A stretch of DNA of 12,899 nucleotides, from assembly GCA_040080075.1 (NCBI GenBank), contig JBEBJD010000128.1, positions 1-12,899 of the forward strand. Reading direction: 5' to 3'. Positions within the stretch are counted from its first letter, which is position 1, and the number at the start of each line of letters is the position of its first letter. The translations under genes and the position numbers were made by a program. Positions 1-6,061 of this stretch are shown one piece after another. The notes under the pieces were generated by a model. That model had not been told where the DNA came from, ran no database searches, and worked only from the letters and a program-made list of their open reading frames with translations. Source of the DNA: JANNFX01 sp040080075 (GTDB lineage: Bacteria > Pseudomonadota > Alphaproteobacteria > Rhizobiales > Hyphomicrobiaceae).

Positions 1-497
1 TACGCCTGACTGCTTTCGCCATCCTATGCGCCATTCTGGGCGGCTGCATGCGCGTTCCGGTTAGCACTCTCTACGGACTTTGGTCCGTGGATATGACGAC
101 CGCCGACCCTGGCCTGATGCGGGTCGCGATGCGCACGCCGGTGGGGCTTGCACCGCGTCCGGGAGGCATGAAGCTCACCTACACGGCATGGCGCGACGGC
201 GGTAAAGACAAGCGCGTTTTTGACTTCATTCTGAGTGAGGCGAAAGAGGCGGCTGAACTCGCGCCACTGGCGAAATACAAGAGAAGCGGTGACGTCGTGA
301 GCGCGTTCCGCCTGAGCCCCGCCGATGCGCAAAAGTTGCGCGCTCTACAGGCCGAAAGCCGCGGCGAGATGACGAGCTTCCAGGGCAAACCACATGGCGA
401 GATCGGCATTTTCGCCGATGCGTGCCGCACGGTAGCGCTCAACTCCGGCCCGATCCTGACATCGACCTACCTTCTGGTGCCGCCCAACAATGGATAG
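1..497 (+). CDS. Putative lipoprotein, 5' partial
   Basis: The reading frame is open from the left edge (first full codon at base 3) and stops with TAG at 495-497, so the true start lies outside the window. The visible N-terminus reads RLTAFAILCAILGGC: a hydrophobic signal segment ending in a lipobox (L-G-G-C) whose cysteine is encoded at 45-47. This predicts signal peptidase II cleavage, lipid attachment and membrane anchoring. The ATG at 48 lies just after the lipobox cysteine and is therefore unlikely to be the real start. The mature part is about 150 residues, mixed in composition and without further membrane segments. I do not recognise the family, and no catalytic motif is apparent. The 185 bp up to tspO contain GACCGG/CCGGTC inverted arms with no T-run. 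The lipoprotein call is good; the function is unknown. Confidence 0.75.
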   Translation, partial: RLTAFAILCAILGGCMRVPVSTLYGLWSVDMTTADPGLMRVAMRTPVGLAPRPGGMKLTYTAWRDGGKDKRVFDFILSEAKEAAELAPLAKYKRSGDVVSAFRLSPADAQKLRALQAESRGEMTSFQGKPHGEIGIFADACRTVALNSGPILTSTYLLVPPNNG

Positions 498-609
498 CTG
501 CCGGTGCTCGACGACATCGATCTGTGCCATGAATTGAGCGCCGCTGACCTCGCAACCCGCCTGCCGCTTTGTGCGAGCTAATGGGGACCGGACGACGCTT
601 GCACCGGTC

Positions 610-621
610 GCACAGCTGTGC
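610..621. repeat. 12-bp perfect palindrome upstream of tspO
   Basis: GCACAGCTGTGC is perfectly self-complementary and sits about 60 bp before the tspO start. It could be a binding site for a dimeric regulator, but a palindrome of this length in GC-rich DNA may also be chance. Confidence 0.3.
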
Positions 622-681
622 TCCACACGGCGCGTGAATGAGTAGACGTGGCCGAGGCCATCCTTACCGCCCGGAGATCCT

Positions 682-1134
682 TTGACCCAGTATGTGCCGC
701 TTGCCGCTTTCATTGGACTGGTGTGCTTTGCGGCCGTCACGGGAGCGCTATTTTCCACAGGCACTTGGTACGAAGCGCTGAACAAGCCATGGTGGACCCC
801 GCCAAACTGGCTGTTTTCCATCGTGTGGCCGGTGCTTTACATCATGATTGCTGTTGGAGGTTGGAGGGTGTGGAAAGTTGAGGGCATCGGTCCGGCGGTG
901 GCTGTGTGGGGCATCGGGCTAACGCTCAATGCAGCGTGGTCGTGGATCATGTTTGGCGAGCATCAAATAGGCTGGGCGCTCGCCGATCTCATCGCCATGT
1001 GGATTTCGATTGCGGTCTTCATCTGGATTGCTTGGCCTCTCGATCGCACAGCGGCCTGTCTATTCCTGCCCTATCTGATATGGGCCGGCTATGCTGGGGC
1101 CCTGAACCTCAACATCTGGCAGAACAACCCTTGA
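682..1134 (+). CDS. tspO: TspO/MBR family tryptophan-rich sensory protein
   Basis: A 150-residue polytopic membrane protein of the TspO/MBR (translocator/peripheral benzodiazepine receptor) family, at the family's usual length. About five transmembrane helices are visible, near residues 6-26, 44-66, 74-92, 97-117 and 123-146. Family motifs are the tryptophan/proline-rich WWTPPNW-FSIVWPVLY (37-53), LNAAWSWIMF (82-91) and the C-terminal LPYLIWAGYAGALNLNIWQNN region (129-149). Family members bind tetrapyrroles such as protoporphyrin IX or haem. In photosynthetic alphaproteobacteria TspO tunes pigment gene expression to oxygen; whether it does so here is unknown. The start is TTG (682-684), supported by GGAG at 673-676 with a 5-nt spacer. 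No obvious partner gene adjoins it. The hairpin array 70 bp downstream could end its transcript. Confidence 0.92.
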   Translation: MTQYVPLAAFIGLVCFAAVTGALFSTGTWYEALNKPWWTPPNWLFSIVWPVLYIMIAVGGWRVWKVEGIGPAVAVWGIGLTLNAAWSWIMFGEHQIGWALADLIAMWISIAVFIWIAWPLDRTAACLFLPYLIWAGYAGALNLNIWQNNP

Positions 1135-1203
1135 CTGGGGGACAACTCTGACGCAGGGGCGCGCTGTTGCTTGACGCGGGCGCCCGGGGGGTGGTCTATC
1201 CGG

Positions 1204-1280
1204 CTAGTGTCCCGTCTCGCAAATGCCGACCAATTTCCGGCGGGCACTTTTCGGCATTTGCGAGACATAAGGGACACTAG
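1204..1280. repeat. CTAGTG hairpin repeat, unit 1
   Basis: A 77-nt inverted repeat. The left arm 1204-1229 is CTAGTGTCCC followed by a 16-nt inner arm starting GTCTCGCAAATG. The right arm has the exact complement of the inner arm (1251-1266), an unpaired ATAA (1267-1270), then GGGACACTAG (1271-1280). All 26 left-arm bases pair. The loop is 21 nt (1230-1250). The bulge is on the right side. Confidence 0.93.
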
Positions 1281-1293
1281 AAAGCATTGATTT

Positions 1294-1370
1294 CTAGTGC
1301 GATTCAGACTCCGAAATGCCAAACCGGGCGTGCCGCATTCTTAGCCGGCATTTCGGAGTCATCACACTAG
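1294..1370. repeat. CTAGTG hairpin repeat, unit 2
   Basis: A 77-nt inverted repeat. The outer arms CTAGTGCGAT (1294-1303) and ATCACACTAG (1361-1370) pair with one mismatch. The unpaired TCA (1304-1306) is on the left side. The inner arms GACTCCGAAATGCC (1307-1320) and 1347-1360 are exactly complementary. The bulge lies on the opposite side from unit 1, so the unit is in inverted orientation. Its last four bases, CTAG, are also the first four of unit 3. Confidence 0.9.
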
Positions 1371-1442
1371 TGTGGTGGTTCAGAAGTTCCCTCTTACTTG
1401 CAGCGAACCGTCAAGGGAATTTCTGAACCGAAGCCACACCAG
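1367..1442. repeat. CTAGTG hairpin repeat, unit 3
   Basis: A 76-nt inverted repeat. The left arm is CTAGTGTGGT (1367-1376) plus GGTTCAGAAGTTCCCT (1377-1392). The right arm holds the inner complement (1414-1429, one G-T pair), an unpaired GAA (1430-1432), then GCCACACCAG (1433-1442), which pairs with the outer left arm apart from one mismatch and one wobble. The loop is 21 nt. The bulge is on the right, as in unit 1. This is the most diverged outer stem of the four. Confidence 0.85.
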
Positions 1443-1455
1443 AAAACTATTGATT

Positions 1456-1533
1456 CTAGTGTCCCTTTTGAATCCGAAGTTCGCAACCTTGCCAGCCGCG
1501 CGGTGGATGCGAACTTCGGATTCGGGATACTAG
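1456..1533. repeat. CTAGTG hairpin repeat, unit 4
   Basis: A 78-nt inverted repeat. The left arm is CTAGTGTCCC (1456-1465), an unpaired TTTT (1466-1469), then GAATCCGAAGTTCGCA (1470-1485). The right arm has the exact inner complement (1508-1523) and GGGATACTAG (1524-1533, one G-T pair). Pairing extends outward, as TGATT (1451-1455) matches AATCA (1534-1538). The loop is 22 nt. The bulge is on the left, as in unit 2. The unit ends 52 bp before the guaA start. Confidence 0.92.
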
Positions 1534-1585
1534 AATCATCACTGACCTCCGGCTGGCAGACACAGCACCGCACGTTTGGGATCGC

Positions 1586-3133
1586 ATGACCAACTCCGTT
1601 CTCATTATTGATTTTGGCAGTCAAGTGACGCAGCTGATCGCGCGGCGTGTGCGCGAAGCAGGCGTCTATTGCGAAATCCATCCTTTCCAAAGTGCGGATG
1701 CGGCCTTCGCCAAGTTAAAGCCTGCAGCGGTCATTTTGTCGGGCGGACCGGCTTCTGTGACGGAAGAAAATTCCCCGCGTGCACCCCAGGGGGTTTTTGA
1801 GTCCGGCGTGCCAGTGCTCGGCATATGCTACGGACAACAGACCATGGCGGTGCAGTTGGGGGGCAAGGTCGAGAGCGGGCACCATCGCGAGTTCGGGCGC
1901 GCGGCCGTTGCCGTGCAATCCGAAAGTCCGCTGTTCGAAGGTGTGTGGGACACGGGCGGGGCACATCAGGTGTGGATGAGCCACGGCGACCGCGTCACTA
2001 AATTGCCCGAAGGCTTTAAAATTATTGCGACGAGTGAGAACGCGCCATTCGCGGCCGTGGCCGACGAGGCACGGCGTTTTTATGCCGTCCAGTTCCACCC
2101 CGAAGTCGTGCACACGCCCGATGGCGCAAAACTCTTGTCGAATTTCGTGCACCGCATCGCGGGACTAAAATCCGACTGGACGATGAGTGCCTACAAGCGC
2201 GAAATGATTGCAAAGATCCGCAAGCAGGTTGGCAAGGGCCGTGTCATTTGCGGGTTGTCGGGCGGTGTCGATAGCGCCGTGGCCGCAGTGCTTATTCATG
2301 AGGCGATTGGCGAGCAGTTGACGTGCGTGTTCGTCGACCACGGATTGATGCGGGCGCAAGAAGCTGAACAGGTCGTCGGTCTGTTCCGCGATCACTACAA
2401 CATTCCGCTGGTGCATGTGGATGCCTCAAAACAGTTTCTCGATGCATTGGCCGGCATGTCCGACCCAGAGACCAAGCGAAAAACCATCGGCAAGCACTTC
2501 ATCGATGTGTTCGAAGCCGAAGCCAAGAAGATCGGCGGCGCCGAGTTCCTGGCGCAAGGCACGCTCTATCCCGATGTCATCGAGAGCGTATCTTTCACGG
2601 GCGGCCCATCAGTCACCATCAAGTCGCATCACAACGTCGGCGGCCTGCCCGAGCGCATGCATATGAAGCTCGTCGAGCCGTTGCGCGAACTGTTCAAGGA
2701 CGAGGTGCGCGCTCTGGGGCGTGAACTGGGGCTGCCAGATGCGTTCGTCGGGCGGCATCCGTTTCCCGGTCCAGGTCTCGCTATTCGCATCCCCGGCGAG
2801 ATCACCCAGGAGAAACTGGAGATTTTGCGCAAGGCCGATACCATCTACCTCGACGAAATCCGCAAGGCGGGTCTTTATGATGCGATCTGGCAGGCCTTCG
2901 CCGTTCTGCTGCCGGTGCGCACAGTGGGTGTCATGGGAGATGGCCGCACGTACGATCATGTGCTAGCGTTGCGCGCGGTGACGTCGGTCGACGGCATGAC
3001 CGCCGATTTCTATGCCTTCGACATGAACTTCCTCGGGCGCGCGGCCACCCGTATCATCAACGAGGTGCGTGGCATCAATCGCGTGGTCTATGATGTGACG
3101 TCGAAGCCTCCCGGCACAATCGAGTGGGAGTGA
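1586..3133 (+). CDS. guaA: GMP synthase (glutamine-hydrolysing)
   Basis: Catalyses the last step of GMP synthesis: XMP + ATP + glutamine to GMP, in the cytosol. The 515 residues match the full family length. The N-terminal class I glutamine amidotransferase domain (about 1-195) contains GICYGQQ with nucleophile Cys81, and the FHPE motif supplies His171 and Glu173. The ATP pyrophosphatase domain follows, with the P-loop SGGVDS at 225-230 and the conserved stretch GRHPFPGPGLAIRIPGE. The C-terminal dimerisation domain ends in TIEWE, typical of GuaA. ATG 1586 is preceded only by a weak GGGA (1578-1581). The gene stands alone apart from a small disrupted ORF 2 bp downstream. A conventional promoter must lie in the last 52 bp before the gene or within the hairpin array. 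I see no guanine-riboswitch-like sequence. Confidence 0.98.
   Translation: MTNSVLIIDFGSQVTQLIARRVREAGVYCEIHPFQSADAAFAKLKPAAVILSGGPASVTEENSPRAPQGVFESGVPVLGICYGQQTMAVQLGGKVESGHHREFGRAAVAVQSESPLFEGVWDTGGAHQVWMSHGDRVTKLPEGFKIIATSENAPFAAVADEARRFYAVQFHPEVVHTPDGAKLLSNFVHRIAGLKSDWTMSAYKREMIAKIRKQVGKGRVICGLSGGVDSAVAAVLIHEAIGEQLTCVFVDHGLMRAQEAEQVVGLFRDHYNIPLVHVDASKQFLDALAGMSDPETKRKTIGKHFIDVFEAEAKKIGGAEFLAQGTLYPDVIESVSFTGGPSVTIKSHHNVGGLPERMHMKLVEPLRELFKDEVRALGRELGLPDAFVGRHPFPGPGLAIRIPGEITQEKLEILRKADTIYLDEIRKAGLYDAIWQAFAVLLPVRTVGVMGDGRTYDHVLALRAVTSVDGMTADFYAFDMNFLGRAATRIINEVRGINRVVYDVTSKPPGTIEWE
3126..3130 (+). promoter_or_regulatory. Ribosome binding site inside the guaA end
   Basis: GGGAG overlaps the last codons of guaA and sits 5 nt before ATG 3136. 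It supports a translationally coupled start for the small disrupted ORF that follows. Confidence 0.45.
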
Positions 3134-3135
3134 AT

Positions 3136-3342
3136 ATGGGCACCGCTACAACCTGATCGCGGCGCAACGTTCAAGGATTGCTCGACGTTGATGTTAGCAA
3201 GTGGGCAGAAGTACGCCCCGGCGCGCCGTTCGGCGGCGCTGAAGGAATGGTCAAAGACTTCAAAGCCAAGCTCTACCCCAACGACCCTGTGCGCTTCGTT
3301 GCCGTGACGGCAGCTGGCGCGAAGGAAGTGAGGGTGTTGTGA
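3136..3342 (+). pseudogene. Small ORF after guaA, broken by in-frame TGA
   Basis: An ATG 2 bp after the guaA stop, with GGGAG 5 nt upstream, opens a frame that reads only MGTATT before TGA (3154-3156). The same frame then stays open for 61 codons, ending at TGA 3340-3342. The downstream part (LLDVDVSKWAEVRPGAPFGG..., ending GAKEVRVL) looks like real protein: GC-rich third positions, balanced charge and plausible helix/strand segments. The only in-frame restart is TTG 3178, which lacks a properly spaced binding site. I do not recognise the family. The likeliest reading is a small gene of about 68 codons inactivated by a nonsense change, or the 3' remnant of a larger one. A sequencing error at 3154-3156 would also explain it. 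Readthrough is possible but unsupported. Confidence 0.4.
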
Positions 3343-3398
3343 TGAAGACTAGAAGATTTGAATCGTGGGGAAATTGCCCAACTTTGGCAGGGTCATAA

Positions 3399-3824
3399 AT
3401 GTCAGTTTGTCCGAGTAGAGAGACACTTGCCATTATCGACGGCTGGCTGCTGACACACAATGTGTTCGCGGTGACGCTTGCGATATCTGCGGCATTGCTC
3501 ATCTTGGTATTTCTCTTTGGCAAAATCAAGTTTCGTTCGTTTTGGCACCTGTGTATTTCAGCCCCAGTAGTGCTGGTTTTGTTCGAAGCTGAATGCAGCA
3601 GCCACATCTACAGAGCCACGCTGTTAAATAGGGAGATTGGTGGCTTTGTCTCTACATTTTTGTTATTTCCAGCAATCTATATTTTTCCAATGGTGTTCAT
3701 TTCGCACGCATATCTCGTCACAACGGGCTGGAAAGGCGAGCTAAGAAAAAGTGATTTCTTGTGGCTGGTTTTACTAATTGCCACGTGGCTTTTTACGCGC
3801 ATGACGCTAACAATGGACGGTTGA
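3399..3824 (+). CDS. Hypothetical four-helix membrane protein
   Basis: A 141-residue protein with about four hydrophobic helices, near residues 20-40, 45-64, 80-104 and 119-136. It has short charged loops and no recognised motif. ATG 3399 has AGGG at 3389-3392. Base composition is unlike its neighbours: two 60-base lines I counted inside it (3481-3540 and 3661-3720) are 42% and 37% GC, against 62% in a counted line of guaA. This suggests acquisition by transfer or weak selection. It converges with the methyltransferase gene, whose stop is 15 bp away, and no terminator is visible between them. Function unknown. The frame is credible because the hydrophobic pattern is regular, but homologues were not checked. 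Confidence 0.65.
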   Translation: MSVCPSRETLAIIDGWLLTHNVFAVTLAISAALLILVFLFGKIKFRSFWHLCISAPVVLVLFEAECSSHIYRATLLNREIGGFVSTFLLFPAIYIFPMVFISHAYLVTTGWKGELRKSDFLWLVLLIATWLFTRMTLTMDG

Positions 3825-3839
3825 TTTTCCGGAAGCACT

Positions 3840-4337
3840 CTATAGCCAACGGCGCGTGCGCGCCTTGTAGGCCCGGTATTCGGCGCTAAAGTGTTCTTCC
3901 AAGGCGCGTTCCTCGCGATGGATGACAAACTGGTTCATGCCGAAAATATAGAAGCCAAAAGCAGCAAGAGAAGCTATTGGCGACAACACGGCCAGCGACA
4001 GCAGTGGCATAAAGAACGCCACGTAAATCGGATTGCGCGAATAGGCGAACACGCCGTCTGTCACTAGATAATTGGGCGTGCCGTAGGTGTTGGCAAGAAG
4101 AGAAAGCTTCATATGCCGCTGAATAAACAGAATGGAAACAAAGAACGCAGCGATGGACGTAACCAGTATCCCAACCTCCCACCCCATGCGGGTTACAGTT
4201 TGGGTGGTCTGAGGTGATCCTGCCAGCACAAAGCCGGCGTAATAGGCGGCCCAGCTCACCCAGCTCGAACTATCAATACCCAGGAAGGTGCCATCCAACG
4301 CAGGTGATGCGGAATGTTGGTCGATCTTGGGTGTCAT
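3840..4337 (-). CDS. ICMT/PEMT-type membrane methyltransferase
   Basis: A 165-residue integral membrane protein of the isoprenylcysteine carboxyl methyltransferase / phospholipid methyltransferase superfamily, which transfers a methyl group from S-adenosylmethionine. Hydrophobic helices lie near residues 27-41, 54-73 and 103-139. The SAM-binding signature is at the C-terminus: GVFAYSRNPIY (95-105), then HREERALEEHFSAEYRAYKARTRRWL (140-165), matching the family pattern of RxPxY, E-E-x-x-L, Y-x-x-Y and a final R-x-W-L. The substrate cannot be inferred; in bacteria such proteins act on lipids, isoprenoids or unknown small molecules. I chose ATG 4337 because the longer open frame upstream (to 4652) runs antisense through the thioesterase gene and has no family similarity. 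The binding site before 4337 is weak, so the start is uncertain by some codons. Confidence 0.8.
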   Translation of the reverse strand: MTPKIDQHSASPALDGTFLGIDSSSWVSWAAYYAGFVLAGSPQTTQTVTRMGWEVGILVTSIAAFFVSILFIQRHMKLSLLANTYGTPNYLVTDGVFAYSRNPIYVAFFMPLLSLAVLSPIASLAAFGFYIFGMNQFVIHREERALEEHFSAEYRAYKARTRRWL

Positions 4338-4379
4338 ATCTTGAGGGTTCCGCTGGCTCAGACGAGTGGACTTAAGGCA

Positions 4380-4399
4380 TTGTCCGGTGCGGGGGACAA
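4380..4399. promoter_or_regulatory. Dyad TTGTCC-N8-GGACAA in divergent promoter region
   Basis: A perfect 6-bp dyad between the methyltransferase and thioesterase starts. Its right half belongs to a 10-nt direct repeat, GGGACAACGG, at 4393-4402 and again at 4517-4526 just before the thioesterase start. A possible operator. Confidence 0.35.
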
Positions 4400-4414
4400 C
4401 GGGGCCATTAAACC

Positions 4415-4437
4415 TCAGCAACCGTAAAATTTGCTGA
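4415..4437. promoter_or_regulatory. Dyad TCAGCAA-N9-TTGCTGA in divergent promoter region
   Basis: A perfect 7-bp dyad with an AT-rich 9-nt centre, about 78 bp from the methyltransferase start and 97 bp from the thioesterase start. Its size and symmetry suit a dimeric regulator serving both divergent genes. No regulator gene is in the window. Confidence 0.4.
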
Positions 4438-4533
4438 ACAGAGTGGATTGAGACCTGCCCTGCGCTTAGTTTTCGATGAAGTGACCCCGCCGGTCTGCCG
4501 CCGGCCGCATCAAAAAGGGACAACGGATCAAAC

Positions 4534-4941
4534 ATGATTGACCTTTCTGCCGTGACCCCAGGGTTGCGAGGGACAGCCACTATCAAGACTGGAGTGGCGC
4601 AAACGGCCATAGCAGTTGGCAGCGGCACGGTTGCTGTATTTGCCAGCCCCATGATGGTGGCGTTGATGGAAGCGGCCTGTGTCGATTGTGTCGAGCGCCT
4701 TTTGCCAGCGGGTTATCTAAGTCTGGGAACGCATCTCGATGTGACCCACTCAGCCCCGACACCAGTGGGACTGACGGTCATTGCCACGGCAGAACTCATC
4801 AATGTAGATGGGCGCAAACTTGTATTCCGCCTCGAGGCTCGAGACGACCATGAGTTGATCGGAAAGGGAAGTCACACTCGTATGATTGTCGATAGTACTC
4901 GCTTCAACGCCCGGCTGGCCGCGAAAGTAGCGGCTGCTTGA
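4534..4941 (+). CDS. FlK-like hotdog-fold thioesterase
   Basis: A 135-residue protein of the thioesterase family typified by fluoroacetyl-CoA thioesterase FlK, with a single hotdog domain at family length. It hydrolyses acyl-CoA thioesters, or is presumed to. Key segments are VAVFASPMMVALMEAAC (33-49) and GTHLDVTHSAPTPVG (65-79). By motif comparison, the FlK triad Thr42/Glu50/His76 corresponds to Ser38, Glu46 and His72, so the hydroxyl residue is serine rather than threonine. Members outside fluoroacetate producers are mostly of unknown substrate, and fluoroacetate resistance should not be inferred. ATG 4534 is preceded by a distant AAGGGA (4515-4520), so the binding site is not ideal. Divergent from the methyltransferase gene, which may share its regulation. 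Confidence 0.85.
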   Translation: MIDLSAVTPGLRGTATIKTGVAQTAIAVGSGTVAVFASPMMVALMEAACVDCVERLLPAGYLSLGTHLDVTHSAPTPVGLTVIATAELINVDGRKLVFRLEARDDHELIGKGSHTRMIVDSTRFNARLAAKVAAA

Positions 4942-5075
4942 TTCGCGCTTGCTTCAGTGACGGCTGGGGCGCGGGCAAAAACAGGCCAGAGGGCATCGTG
5001 AACATCCTGCGCCATCCCCTCCCCATTGCCACAAAGACTTGGTAAACAAGGACTACAGATTCGGGGAGGATATCC

Positions 5076-5987
5076 ATGCGCGCGGTTCGAACAGGTCTTT
5101 TTTTGGCAGCGGTCTTGGCGTTTGTGCCGGCCGTGAGTGCGGGGCAAGATGCCAAAAAACCCGCGGTTGGTCCTCCGCCGCCACCGGCTCCCGTTTGCGC
5201 CAATGCCAACGCCTTGGGTGTTTCGCGCACTGTCGAGATTGACACCAAGGGGGGGCCTGGATTCGGTTTCGAGCAGTACAAGGCTTATGACTTCCTTGAG
5301 CCTAAGGAAGTTGTTCTGACGTTCGACGATGGTCCGCAAGTCAATTCGACCAAGGCCGTTCTCGACGCTTTAGCCGCGCATTGCGCCAAGGCCACGTTTT
5401 TTTCAATCGGCAAGATGGCCATTGGCCTGCCAGAGATTATTCGTGAGGTCGTAAAGGCCGGGCATACCGTTGGCACCCACACATGGTCTCACGCGGACTT
5501 GCGCCGCAAGAAAGTGGAAAAGGAAGCCGAGGACGAGATTGAGCGCGGGCTCAGTGGTGTGCACAGGGCTGTGGGCGCACCTATTGCGCCGTTCTTCCGC
5601 TTCCCGTTCCTACTCGATAGTCCGGCCATGTTGAAACATTTGAGCGATCGCAACATCGCGGTGTTTTCAATGGACGTTGACAGTTTTGACTTTAAGAACC
5701 GCGACCCGAATGTCATCGTCAAGGTAGTCTTGGAAAAGCTCGAAAAGAAGGGCAAAGGCATCGTGCTGATGCATGATATTCACATGCATACGGCAAAGGC
5801 TGTGCCAATGCTGCTCGATCAATTGAAGGCGAGCGGCTACAAGCTGGTGCACATCAAGCCGGCTTCAGCTGCTGAAACGCTGCCTGAGTACGACGCTTTA
5901 ATCGAAAAAGACGTCAAGGGGTTGCCGTCGGCTGGGTCAGAACGCCCGATATCGAGTGTGGTACGGACAGTCCCAAGCACACCTTAA
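5076..5987 (+). CDS. Secreted polysaccharide deacetylase (NodB domain)
   Basis: A carbohydrate esterase family 4 protein of 303 residues, predicted to remove N-acetyl groups from an envelope or exported polysaccharide. A signal peptide (1-22, ending AVSA) is followed by a proline-rich linker (GPPPPPAP, 32-39) and the NodB domain (about 78-262). Motifs in order: TFDDGP (82-87, Asp84/Asp85), HTWSH (135-139, metal-binding histidines), FFRFPF (173-178, RxP with catalytic-site Arg175), DVDSFDF (200-206, where family members usually have DW) and IVLMHDIH (229-236, His233). All five motifs are present, so it should be active. The start has a strong binding site, GGGGAGGA at 5063-5070, 5 nt from the ATG. 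The eipA-like gene begins 74 bp downstream with no terminator between, so the two may be co-transcribed. The substrate is not deducible. Confidence 0.93.
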   Translation: MRAVRTGLFLAAVLAFVPAVSAGQDAKKPAVGPPPPPAPVCANANALGVSRTVEIDTKGGPGFGFEQYKAYDFLEPKEVVLTFDDGPQVNSTKAVLDALAAHCAKATFFSIGKMAIGLPEIIREVVKAGHTVGTHTWSHADLRRKKVEKEAEDEIERGLSGVHRAVGAPIAPFFRFPFLLDSPAMLKHLSDRNIAVFSMDVDSFDFKNRDPNVIVKVVLEKLEKKGKGIVLMHDIHMHTAKAVPMLLDQLKASGYKLVHIKPASAAETLPEYDALIEKDVKGLPSAGSERPISSVVRTVPSTP

Positions 5988-6050
5988 AAGACGTACAGGT
6001 TGCGCCCAAATTACTTGCCTTGCCGCAAATGACGGGCTCCAATGGGTATG

Positions 6051-6055
6051 AGGAG
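6051..6055 (+). promoter_or_regulatory. Ribosome binding site fixing the eipA start
   Basis: AGGAG sits 6 nt before ATG 6062. It supports that start over the in-frame TTG 6020 and ATG 6029, and gives a clean signal peptide. Confidence 0.7.
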
Positions 6056-6061
6056 ACCGTT

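Noticed and set aside
498..581. In-frame open stretch of 27 codons after the lipoprotein stop, suggesting a longer original protein
   Set aside because: An open run of this length is common by chance at this GC content, and no homologue-like features are visible.
1204..1533. Integron attC sites or a CRISPR array as explanation for the repeats
   Set aside because: No attC core sites, no integrase and no constant direct repeat with unique spacers; the units are hairpins with differing stems.
1534..1585. Guanine riboswitch ahead of guaA
   Set aside because: The remaining leader is too short, and no purine-riboswitch core sequence is visible.
4338..4652. Extended N-terminus of the methyltransferase frame on the minus strand
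   Set aside because: It overlaps the thioesterase coding region antisense, has no family similarity and would erase the divergent promoter region.
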